Shown here: one piece after another, positions 4,970 to 12,742 of the stretch
How the letters are laid out: each line of letters starts with the position of its first letter
Numbering within the stretch: position 1 is the first letter of the stretch
Assembly: GCA_022708005.1 (NCBI GenBank)
Contig: JAKIZN010000013.1
Coordinates: forward strand, 1 to 13,915
Length of the DNA: 13,915 bases
Direction of reading: 5' to 3'
DNA from: Bacteroidota bacterium
Lineage (GTDB): Bacteria; Bacteroidota; Ignavibacteria; Kapaibacteriales; UBA2268
Notes under the pieces: model-generated
Told to the model about the DNA's origin: nothing
Seen by the model: the letters and a program-made list of their open reading frames with translations, nothing else
Databases searched by the model: none
Position numbers and translations under genes: made by a program

Positions 4970-7900
4970 CTAAAAAACTTCTGCATCTTGATTGAGCGAC
5001 ACCGAGACAGTTTTCGATACTCCAACTTCTTGCATGGTTATGCCGTAAAGTGTATTGGCTGCCGTCATAGTTTTTTTATTGTGCGATACAATTAGAAATT
5101 GCGTGTTTTCGCTAAATTCCTTGATTAGATTTATAAATTTATCTATGTTAGCATCATCAAGCGGGGCATCGACTTCGTCTAAAATGCAGAATGGCGATGG
5201 CTTAACAAGATAAATTGCGAAAAGCAATGCTATTGCTGTCAAGGTTTTTTCGCCTCCGGAAAGCTGCTCAATTGAATTTGGACGTTTGTTTGGCGGTTCT
5301 GCAATGATTTCAATGTCCGTCTCGAGCAATTTGCCTTCGTTTATTCTTAGCTCTGCCTTGCCTTCGTTGCCGAATAAAGTTTTGAAAAGGTGCTGAAAAT
5401 TGGCATGTATTTTCCCGAAAGTATCGGCAAACTGCCGTTCTGCCGTTTGATTTATTTCTGCTATCGTTTCTTTCAGAGTTTTTTCGGCGCCATAAAGGTC
5501 ATTTACTTGATTTTCGTAAAAGCTCAATCGCTCGCTTTCTTTTTCAAATTCTTCGAGTGCGAGAAAATTGATATTCCCAAGATTAGAAAGCTTTTGCTTG
5601 ATGTCGATAATTGCAGATTTATTATGCTCGTAGTCAAAGTTTTCTGGCACAGAAGATATATGCTCGTCAAGATTTATTTGATGCTCGCTTGCCATTTTTT
5701 CGCGGATAGAGCTTATTTGTAGATTTATCTCGCTTTGCTTTATCTCTTTGTTATATATAGACTCCTTCAAGCTATCGTAAGTTTTTCTATAGTCCGTAAG
5801 CGAGTGATTATATTGAGCGAGCTGCTCTGAAAGCGAATTTTTTTCGCCAACAAGGATTTCCATTTTTGATGTAATTTTATCAAGTTCGCTTTGGACTTCG
5901 CTAAGTTCCGAATTGTTAGTATCTATCCTGCCTGCGAGAATACTTTTTTGGCTGTCGCTATTGAGCAATTCCTCGTGCTTGCGCTGTATGGTTGAACGCA
6001 ACTGCATCGCTTGTTCCAGCATTTTTTTCTGCTCATTTTTTAGCGACGATAGCTCCGAACGCAGTCGAGTTAAATCGATTTCGATGGCTCTAAGATTTTC
6101 TTCTTTTTGGCGAAGTTCTGTTTCAGCTTCGGCAAGTTGAGCCTGAACCGCTGATAAATTTTGCTTCACTTCGCTGTGCTTTTCTGCGGATTCGGCTATT
6201 TGGCTTGCAAAATTTTCAATATCAATCGAAATATCTGCTATTTCCTCATCTATTCGTGTGTTGCTTTCGGAAACAAGTTGCAAACTTTGCTCTAATGCCT
6301 GACGGCGAAGCTGAGCCTGCGCTGTCTTTTGCTCGAAAGACTTCAGTTGCGTCTCCGCCGAGCGAACATTTGCTGTAAGCGATTGAATATCAATCCCCGA
6401 AAGCTCAAATTTCAAGCCGTCGAATTGCTTGTCGAGTTCGGCAACGTCGCTGTTAATTTTAACTATTTCCTTCTTTAAGCTGTCCATTTTTTCTTTTTTG
6501 CCGAGCTTGCCCGAGTCGCTTTTTTGGAACGACCCCCCCAAAATATAGCCAGATTTATGGACTAGCTCGCCGCTCATCGCAACGGCATAATCGCAATTGC
6601 CCGATTGGACTGCCGAAATTGCTGCATCTAAATTATCGACTATCAAACAGCTCCCGAGAATATTTTGCAGCACTTGCGCAGTGCTATTATCGCAGCGAAT
6701 TACGTCAAACAGCGATTTGCCACTGATAGCCTTGCTGGGCGCTTGCTGGATTAGCTCTTTTGCTATTATCGCCGTTCTGCCTTTTTTGTCGTCCTGCAAG
6801 AGTTGCAGAGCTTTTTTAGCTTCGGTAATTGAATCCACAAGGAAAAAGTCGCCGATGTAATTCAATACGGAAAGGGTCGCCGTTCTATATTCATCATCAA
6901 CTGCGATTGCCTCGGCAAGCTGTATTTTTTCTGATGAGTTGCACCAATTATCCGATTTAAAAAGATATTTTGCTGTTTCGTTAGTATCAATCATTGATTT
7001 GAGAAAATCGAGAGCCGAATTTTTCGAGCCTAATTGATGCTTTTTTTCGTTGATTTTTAGCTTCAAAGAATCAATATTTGTTTGCAAAGCGGATTGCCGT
7101 TCCCTTTCGACGCTCAATAAATTTTCGGCTTCGGCAAGTTCTTCGGCAAGCGATAACTTTGTGTCGCCTGCTTTATCTAATTCTTCGTTAATTTCATCAA
7201 TTTGACTTTGCAATCTATGCGATTCCTCGAAACTGCCTTGAATCTTGCGTTCGAGCATTTGCTTTCTATCGATGCTTCTATTTTCCTGCGACTTCAAATT
7301 ATTTATCGCACTCTGCAGCGAATAAGCGGTTTCGTTTGCTTTGTCGACTTCCGATTTAATCTCGCGAAGTTGCGTTGCAGCCTTGTCCCTCACGGCTTTT
7401 AATTCGTCGAATTGCAGCTCGGATTGAGCGATGGTGCTTTCTTTGTCGCTAACTTGCGATGCGATATTATGCAGTTCTGTTTCAGTTGAGTCTAAGCGCA
7501 ATTCTGCATCTGCAATTTCGGATTCTATTCGCTCTTTGGACTTATCTAACGATGCCAATTTTTCTGTATCGACAGCTATATCTCGCTGATATTGCGATAT
7601 TTTAGCCAGAAGTACGTTTTCGGTGGTATGCGTTTCGGCAAACTCTGCTTCCGCTTGATTATGCTTCGCTTGCAGGCTTAATAGCACTTCCTCGATGGAA
7701 TATAGTTCTGATTTTATCTTGATTTTCTGCTTGTCTAACTCGCTCATATCTGAACTTATAACAGCCGCATTTTTGCTTAAAATATCATATTGATAATCAA
7801 GCATTTGAATTTCAAGCCCTTTTAGCTCGGTCATCAAAGTATTATATCTTCGCGTCTTTTGTGCTTGACGAGATAGCGAATTAGTATTTTTGCGGACTTC

Positions 7901-8488
7901 GTCCAAAATATCTTGCAATCGCACCAAATCAGCGACAACGCTTTCTAACTTTTTGGCTGCTTCTTTTCGGCGAAGTTTGTATTTCTTGATACCAGCCGCT
8001 TCTTCAAAAAGTGCGCGACGCTCTTCTGCTCGCCCGCTGAGTATGGCTTCTACCATCTTCAGTTCAATAACCGAATAAGAATCAGCGCCAAGCCCGGTAT
8101 CCATAAATAAATCAATAATATCTTTAAGTCGGCATTTATTTTTATTGAGCAAATATTCGCTTTCGCCACTGCGGAACAGCCTGCGGGTAATAGTTACTTC
8201 GCTGTATTCTGTGGGCAGCACCCCTTTATTATTTTCAATTGTTAGCGAAACTTCAGCCATACTCAGCGGTTTGCGGTCTTTTGTGCCATTAAATATTACA
8301 TTTTCCATAACGTCTGACCTGAGAACCGAAGTTTTTTGCTCGCCGAGCACCCAGCGAATAGCATCAACGATATTTGATTTACCGCAGCCGTTTGGTCCGA
8401 CAATAGCAGAAATTCCGCCATTGAACTTTAGCGCTGTTTTTTGAGCAAATGATTTAAAGCCTACTATTTCAAGTTTAGATAAATACAT
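4970..8488 (-). CDS. smc: Chromosome segregation ATPase SMC (condensin)
   Basis: 1172 residues, full length for bacterial SMC, the dimeric ATPase that with ScpA/ScpB compacts and helps separate chromosomes. The N-terminal head has Walker A GPNGCGKS (31-38). Two long coiled coils rich in Glu, Lys, Gln and Leu flank a hinge at about residues 495-655, which includes the Gly-rich YILGGS near 650. The C-terminal head has the ABC signature LSGGEKTL near 1076, Walker B ILDEVDAPLDD near 1102 and the switch SHN near 1135. All catalytic elements are intact. The ATG at 8488 begins the canonical MYLSKLEIVGFKSF; no Shine-Dalgarno is seen. It lies 120 nt after proS and 225 nt before rplU in transcription order. 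A run of seven C on the plus strand (6533-6539) falls in the hinge without breaking the frame. scpA and scpB are not in the window. Confidence 0.98.
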   Translation of the reverse strand: MYLSKLEIVGFKSFAQKTALKFNGGISAIVGPNGCGKSNIVDAIRWVLGEQKTSVLRSDVMENVIFNGTKDRKPLSMAEVSLTIENNKGVLPTEYSEVTITRRLFRSGESEYLLNKNKCRLKDIIDLFMDTGLGADSYSVIELKMVEAILSGRAEERRALFEEAAGIKKYKLRRKEAAKKLESVVADLVRLQDILDEVRKNTNSLSRQAQKTRRYNTLMTELKGLEIQMLDYQYDILSKNAAVISSDMSELDKQKIKIKSELYSIEEVLLSLQAKHNQAEAEFAETHTTENVLLAKISQYQRDIAVDTEKLASLDKSKERIESEIADAELRLDSTETELHNIASQVSDKESTIAQSELQFDELKAVRDKAATQLREIKSEVDKANETAYSLQSAINNLKSQENRSIDRKQMLERKIQGSFEESHRLQSQIDEINEELDKAGDTKLSLAEELAEAENLLSVERERQSALQTNIDSLKLKINEKKHQLGSKNSALDFLKSMIDTNETAKYLFKSDNWCNSSEKIQLAEAIAVDDEYRTATLSVLNYIGDFFLVDSITEAKKALQLLQDDKKGRTAIIAKELIQQAPSKAISGKSLFDVIRCDNSTAQVLQNILGSCLIVDNLDAAISAVQSGNCDYAVAMSGELVHKSGYILGGSFQKSDSGKLGKKEKMDSLKKEIVKINSDVAELDKQFDGLKFELSGIDIQSLTANVRSAETQLKSFEQKTAQAQLRRQALEQSLQLVSESNTRIDEEIADISIDIENFASQIAESAEKHSEVKQNLSAVQAQLAEAETELRQKEENLRAIEIDLTRLRSELSSLKNEQKKMLEQAMQLRSTIQRKHEELLNSDSQKSILAGRIDTNNSELSEVQSELDKITSKMEILVGEKNSLSEQLAQYNHSLTDYRKTYDSLKESIYNKEIKQSEINLQISSIREKMASEHQINLDEHISSVPENFDYEHNKSAIIDIKQKLSNLGNINFLALEEFEKESERLSFYENQVNDLYGAEKTLKETIAEINQTAERQFADTFGKIHANFQHLFKTLFGNEGKAELRINEGKLLETDIEIIAEPPNKRPNSIEQLSGGEKTLTAIALLFAIYLVKPSPFCILDEVDAPLDDANIDKFINLIKEFSENTQFLIVSHNKKTMTAANTLYGITMQEVGVSKTVSVSLNQDAEVF

Positions 8489-8608
8489 ATATTAATATTT
8501 ATTATTCCCAATTTGGCAAAAATACAATTTTTAGGATTATCCCACAATCCCACTGCAAAAACGTCAATTTGCTGGGATATTTGTCGCCGATTTATATTAG
8601 ATAAACAG

Positions 8609-10294
8609 CTAATTCAATTCATCTTTTAGCGATGACAGCGGAATAACCTTTCGTTCGCCACTTTCGCGATATTTCACTTCGATATTGCCGTCTTTTAAGT
8701 TTTTCGCTCCGACTATAACTTGCGTAGGCAAGCCAATTAAATCAGCATCGTTGAATTTCACTCCAGCGGTTTCATCTCTATCGTCATAAAGCACTTCATA
8801 GCCTGCGTCCGACAGCTCGTTATATAGCGTTTCGCAAGCCTGAGCTACTTCTGGGAACTTCGCGGGATTGATTGCAAGCAAATGAACATCAAACGGAGTA
8901 AGTGGCTTTTTCCAAATAATGCCCTTATCATCATGATTTTGCTCGATATAGCATGCCATTATTCTCTCTACTCCGATGCCATAACTTCCCATAATGATTG
9001 GATGCTCTTTGCCTTCGCTATCCAAGAATTTTGCGTCCAAAGCTTCGGAATATTTTGTGCCGAGCTTGAATATATGCCCTAATTCAATCGCCTTGACTAT
9101 CCTCAACGGCTCACCATTCACTATAGATGGCTCGCCATTGCGAACTGTTCGCAAATCATAAAATTCCTTGATATGCGGGCAATCTCGGGTGAAATCTATA
9201 TTTTTCAAGTGGAAACCATCTTCGTTAGCACCGCTAACAAGTCCGTTTGCATCTTTAAGCAGCAAATCGGATATAATTCTAATATCGGACTTCAGATTGA
9301 TAGGTCCGATTGAGCCGTGGTCAGCGCCGGTAAACTCAATCAGTTCTTCGGCTACAGCGGGTCGCAAGTTGCCTGTGCCCAAAATGCCTTGCAACTTGGA
9401 TTCGTTAAGCTCGTCGTTGCCACGCATGAAAATCAAAATTGGCTTATCGTCAGCGATATAAACGACTGACTTGGCGCAACGCTCTTCGGGTATGCCAAAT
9501 TGCTCGATAAGGTCGTCGATAGTCTTTGCATTTGGCGTAGCGAATTTTTCTATTGGGTCATTGCTATCAATTCTTCCTACTGGCAGTACAGCGGAAGTTG
9601 CGACTTCTATATTTGCGGAGTATCCGCTAGCTATTGCGCAAGTATCTTCGCCTGAATCGGATTCCACCATAAACTCTTGCGATTGGCGACCGCCCATTGC
9701 TCCGCTTGATGCTCCCACTACAAAGAAACTGATACCGCACCGTTCAAAAGTTTTGCAATATGCTTGATAATGCTTTTCGTAAGCTGCGTCTAATCCTTCC
9801 CAAGTGGTATCAAGCGAATAAGCATCTTTCATAGTGAACTGTCTGCCGCGAAGCACCCCCGATTTTGGGCGAGCTTCGTTGCGGAATTTAGTTTGTATTT
9901 GATACCATATTTGTGGCATATCGCGATATGATTTTATATGTTGCTTTGCGTGAAAGGCTATTATTTCTTCGTGTGTTGGCGCTAGCACGAGTCCTTCGCG
10001 ATTTTTTATGTGGAATAGGACATCGCCCATTGCTTCCACTCGCCCTGTTTGCTCCCATATTTCAATCGGATTGAGTGCAGGTAATAAAAATTCTTGCCCA
10101 CCGATAGCGTCCATTTCCTCTCTTAAAATCTCAATAATTTTCTTTATTACTTTATATCCCATAGGCAGAAATGAAAACACTCCAGCTGCAAGTTGGCGAG
10201 CTAATCCCGAGCGTAGCATTAACTGATGCGATGGTATTTGAGCTTCCGCTGCATTCTCTTTTAAGGTAGGCAGAAAAAAATCCGATTGTCTCAT
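8609..10294 (-). CDS. proS: Prolyl-tRNA synthetase, bacterial type with editing insertion domain
   Basis: 561 residues from the ATG at 10294, close to the E. coli enzyme, whose N-terminus (MRTSQYLLSTLKE) matches MRQSDFFLPTLKE here. A TTG four codons earlier (10306) is in frame but adds residues the family lacks. It charges tRNA-Pro with proline. Seen in order: class II catalytic core with LAPTHEEI (about 104-111) and motif 2 FRNEARPKSGVLRGRQF (137-153); the INS editing domain (about 220-380), including RGNDELNESK, whose Lys300 fits the lysine reported as important for Ala-tRNA-Pro editing; motif 3 GSYGIGVERIMA (436-447); and an anticodon-binding domain (about 468-561). It is separated from gcvPB by a terminator and 170 nt, so it likely has its own AT-rich promoter region. 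Some similar short stretches around 9090-9160 are ordinary divergence. Confidence 0.97.
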   Translation of the reverse strand: MRQSDFFLPTLKENAAEAQIPSHQLMLRSGLARQLAAGVFSFLPMGYKVIKKIIEILREEMDAIGGQEFLLPALNPIEIWEQTGRVEAMGDVLFHIKNREGLVLAPTHEEIIAFHAKQHIKSYRDMPQIWYQIQTKFRNEARPKSGVLRGRQFTMKDAYSLDTTWEGLDAAYEKHYQAYCKTFERCGISFFVVGASSGAMGGRQSQEFMVESDSGEDTCAIASGYSANIEVATSAVLPVGRIDSNDPIEKFATPNAKTIDDLIEQFGIPEERCAKSVVYIADDKPILIFMRGNDELNESKLQGILGTGNLRPAVAEELIEFTGADHGSIGPINLKSDIRIISDLLLKDANGLVSGANEDGFHLKNIDFTRDCPHIKEFYDLRTVRNGEPSIVNGEPLRIVKAIELGHIFKLGTKYSEALDAKFLDSEGKEHPIIMGSYGIGVERIMACYIEQNHDDKGIIWKKPLTPFDVHLLAINPAKFPEVAQACETLYNELSDAGYEVLYDDRDETAGVKFNDADLIGLPTQVIVGAKNLKDGNIEVKYRESGERKVIPLSSLKDELN

Positions 10295-10420
10295 AATATT
10301 TCCCAATTATTTATATATATAATTTTTGATTCTATCTGAAAAAATTATGCAATTTAACACTATTAGTGAATAATTTCAAATAATTTGTCGCAGGCAAATA
10401 GAGAGAGCAGCTGTGAGGAT

Positions 10421-10456
10421 AAAAAGCAAACGGGCAGTCATTATTTGCTGCCCGTT
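10421..10456 (-). terminator. Intrinsic terminator of the fabF-rnc-gcvPB unit
   Basis: On the minus strand, 9 nt past the gcvPB stop, AACGGGCAG (10456-10448) pairs with CTGCCCGTT (10437-10429) around a 10-nt loop and is followed by TTGCTTTTT (to 10421). The stem is GC-rich and the T-tract is broken by GC. It separates the upstream operon from proS. Confidence 0.75.
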
Positions 10457-10464
10457 ATTTTGAA

Positions 10465-11904
10465 TTACCATCTGATATTTAGCTTTCGAGACGCTAAAGC
10501 ATCGTCAAGCCGCTTTACTGCGGCTGTAGTTGGAGCATTCAGCACAACGTCTTTGTTTGTTCTTGCTTCTTCTGCAATTTTATTCATAACATTTGCAAAG
10601 TTTTCCAAGCTTTCTTTGGTCTCGGTTTCTGTTGGCTCGATTAACATTGCTTCGCGAACAATAAGCGGGAAGTAAATAGTCGGAGCGTGCAATCCGTAGT
10701 CCAATAAACGCTTTGCTATATCTTTGGCGCTTACGCCGTGCTGCTTTTGGCGGTCGGCACTGCAAACAAATTCGTGCATACAGAACTCTTTGTATGGATA
10801 TTCGTATTCGTTTTCCATCAACTTCATTATATAGTTTGCGTTAATAATTGCATTTTCGCTAACTTGGCGAATCCCGAGACTGCCCAGCATTCTAATATAT
10901 GTATAAGCTCTGATAAGAACGCCGAAATTGCCATAGAAAGAGTGCATAGAGCCGATAGATTTTTCTGTATCGCGCAAAAGCGAATATTTATCGCCTTCTT
11001 TAATGACTTGCGGAGTAGGCAGAAAAGGCACAAGTTTATCGCTAACGCAAACAGGACCCGCACCAGGTCCGCCACCGCCATGAGGAGTAGAGAAAGTTTT
11101 GTGCAAGTTCATGTGCACGCAATCGAATCCCATATCGCCGGGGCGAACTATGCCGAGCAGAGCGTTCAAGTTAGCACCGTCCATATAGAGCAATCCGCCG
11201 CAGCCGTGTATAATTCTTTCGATTTCTTCAATTTCTTTTTCAAATATTCCAATGGTGCTTGGGTTAGTTATCATCATTCCCGCTACTGTATCATCAGCTT
11301 TTGAGCGGAGATCGTCGATATCGATACGCCCATCTTCGCGACTTTTTACGCTGACGATGCTAAATCCACCGATTGCCGCAGACGCGGGATTAGTTCCATG
11401 AGCTGAGTCTGGGATTAAAATCACAGTTCGCTTATCGTCATTTCTATCTTTGTGGTAAGCCCTGAACATCAAAATACCGGCAAGTTCTCCTTGCGAGCCA
11501 GCAGATGGTTGCAATGAAACGCCTTGCAGCCCAGTGATTTCTTTTAATGCTTCTCCGAGTTCATACATCATTTGCAGAGCGCCTTGCGAATATTCGTCTT
11601 GCGAGCAAGGATGCAATTCAGTAAATCCGGGCAAAGCCGCGAGCTTTTCATTTACCTTTGGGTTGTATTTCATAGTGCAAGAGCCAAGCGGATATAAGCC
11701 ACTTTCGATGTTATAGTTCAATTGCGATAGCTTTATATAGTGCCGTGAAATCTCGTTTTCACTAACTTCCGGTAGCTTTGCTGCATCCTTTCTAATCATA
11801 TTATTAGGCAACAATTCAGACATATCGGCAGTGGGCACGTCTATTTGCGGTAGCGTGTAGCCTTTTCTGCCAGACTTTGATTTTTCAATTATTAACATTT
11901 CCAT
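10465..11904 (-). CDS. gcvPB: Glycine dehydrogenase (decarboxylating) subunit 2, P-protein
   Basis: 479 residues, the length of the C-terminal subunit of the two-chain P-protein of the glycine cleavage system. That enzyme decarboxylates glycine and passes the aminomethyl group to lipoyl-GcvH. Visible landmarks: YPLGSCTMKYNP (71-82), PSAGSQGE (133-140), DSAHGTNPASA (166-176), the MDGAN aspartate site (241-245) and the pyridoxal-phosphate lysine K269 in NLHKTFSTPHGGGGPG. The start overlaps the end of rnc by 20 nt; a second ATG two codons later (11898) is equally possible and no clear ribosome site distinguishes them, so translation is probably coupled to rnc. The partner subunit gcvPA, gcvT and gcvH are not in the window, so the system must be completed elsewhere in the genome. 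Confidence 0.97.
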   Translation of the reverse strand: MEMLIIEKSKSGRKGYTLPQIDVPTADMSELLPNNMIRKDAAKLPEVSENEISRHYIKLSQLNYNIESGLYPLGSCTMKYNPKVNEKLAALPGFTELHPCSQDEYSQGALQMMYELGEALKEITGLQGVSLQPSAGSQGELAGILMFRAYHKDRNDDKRTVILIPDSAHGTNPASAAIGGFSIVSVKSREDGRIDIDDLRSKADDTVAGMMITNPSTIGIFEKEIEEIERIIHGCGGLLYMDGANLNALLGIVRPGDMGFDCVHMNLHKTFSTPHGGGGPGAGPVCVSDKLVPFLPTPQVIKEGDKYSLLRDTEKSIGSMHSFYGNFGVLIRAYTYIRMLGSLGIRQVSENAIINANYIMKLMENEYEYPYKEFCMHEFVCSADRQKQHGVSAKDIAKRLLDYGLHAPTIYFPLIVREAMLIEPTETETKESLENFANVMNKIAEEARTNKDVVLNAPTTAAVKRLDDALASRKLNIRW

Positions 11905-12727
11905 CTTGCTGTTCTTTTAAATTAGTGAATAATTTATTATCTAATGCGTTTTTTGCAGCGTCTTGCTCTGCTGCTTTTTTGCTTTTTCCTTTGCCTGAGC
12001 CAATAAGTTCGCCGTCGTTGTAAACGCCAATATGAAACTCTTTGTGGTGGTCGGGACCTGATTCGCTAATTACCTGATAGGTGGGCGAATGGTAGCCAAG
12101 ACTTTGCACCTTTTCGAGCAAAATGCTTTTGTAATTGGTATCTTCGAGCAATTTGCTATCGAGCATAATTGGCAATAAAACGTCTATCACAAAATGCTTT
12201 GCATAATCAAAATCGGAGTCCATATAAATAGCCGCGATGATTGCTTCGACTGTATCTGCGACTATAGAATCGCTTCCTTCTTTGAGTGCTTTCTCGGCGC
12301 TGAAGCTAAGCATAATAAACTTTTCAATTCCGAGAAAATGCCCGCAATACGAAAGCGAGTTTTTATTAACAAGCCGAGAGCGAATTTTGGTTAACTCGCC
12401 TTCGAATAAGCTTGGATACGATTTGAACAAAAAATCCGACACGCAAAGGTTTAGCAACGAATCGCCCAAATATTCGAGCCGCTCGTTTGAAATGATTTCG
12501 TTGCTGGCGCCATTTGTAAATAAGTACGAACGGTGAGTAAGTGCTTGCTCGAATATTTCTGGCTTATTGATTTTTATTTTTAAAGTAGCTTCGAGCTGCT
12601 CTTTTTTCTCGTTCGATAAAAAGCCAACCACCGGAAAAGTAATCTGGTGATTGGCTTCGCTATCTAAATTTCTAAGAGTTAATATCTTAGAAAAAGCATG
12701 ATACAATTTAGTAATAATCTCTTTCAT
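11885..12727 (-). CDS. rnc: Ribonuclease III with N-terminal extension
   Basis: 280 residues from the ATG at 12727; an in-frame TTG at 12742, immediately after the fabF stop, would add five residues and is less likely. RNase III cleaves double-stranded RNA, including rRNA precursors. The nuclease domain has the signature ERLEYLGDSLLN (82-93), with catalytic-site residues E82, E85, D89, D158 and E161 all present. A double-stranded-RNA-binding domain occupies about 200-265, with the GSGKGKSKKAAEQDAAKNAL ending typical of the fold. The first catalytic Glu is 44 residues later than in E. coli (E38), so there is an extra N-terminal segment of that size. It starts 15 nt after fabF and overlaps gcvPB; fabF-rnc adjacency is common in bacteria. 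Confidence 0.97.
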   Translation of the reverse strand: MKEIITKLYHAFSKILTLRNLDSEANHQITFPVVGFLSNEKKEQLEATLKIKINKPEIFEQALTHRSYLFTNGASNEIISNERLEYLGDSLLNLCVSDFLFKSYPSLFEGELTKIRSRLVNKNSLSYCGHFLGIEKFIMLSFSAEKALKEGSDSIVADTVEAIIAAIYMDSDFDYAKHFVIDVLLPIMLDSKLLEDTNYKSILLEKVQSLGYHSPTYQVISESGPDHHKEFHIGVYNDGELIGSGKGKSKKAAEQDAAKNALDNKLFTNLKEQQDGNVNN

Positions 12728-12742
12728 ATCGAAAGAACTCAA

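Noticed and set aside
6533..6539. Run of seven C on the plus strand in the smc hinge as a phase-variable tract
   Set aside because: It encodes the expected Gly-Gly of the hinge, the frame is intact, and smc is not a plausible phase-variable gene.
8520..8608. TCCCA/TGGGA inverted segments between proS and smc as a proS terminator
   Set aside because: The stem is short with a loop of about 20 nt and no clean T-tract follows; too weak to call.
9086..9160. Two similar units AATGGCGAGCC and AATGGTGAGCC inside proS, suggesting a small inserted repeat
   Set aside because: The protein segment has the same length as in E. coli ProRS between DLR/DIR and the GHIF motif, so nothing has been inserted; the similarity comes from NGEP occurring twice.
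10295..10306. TTG start for proS giving a 565-residue protein
   Set aside because: The ATG four codons later matches the conserved family N-terminus.
10738..11304. 188-codon plus-strand open frame
   Set aside because: It lies entirely antisense to gcvPB, has low-complexity shadow composition (many Asn/Phe/Ala), and resembles no family.
10362..11935. Identical 15-mer ATTAGTGAATAATTT at 10362-10376 and 11921-11935
   Set aside because: AT-rich, one site is inside rnc coding sequence, and a chance match of this size is plausible in an AT-rich 14-kb window.
12728..12742. TTG start for rnc directly after the fabF stop
   Set aside because: An ATG five codons later is more likely; the extra residues have no support.
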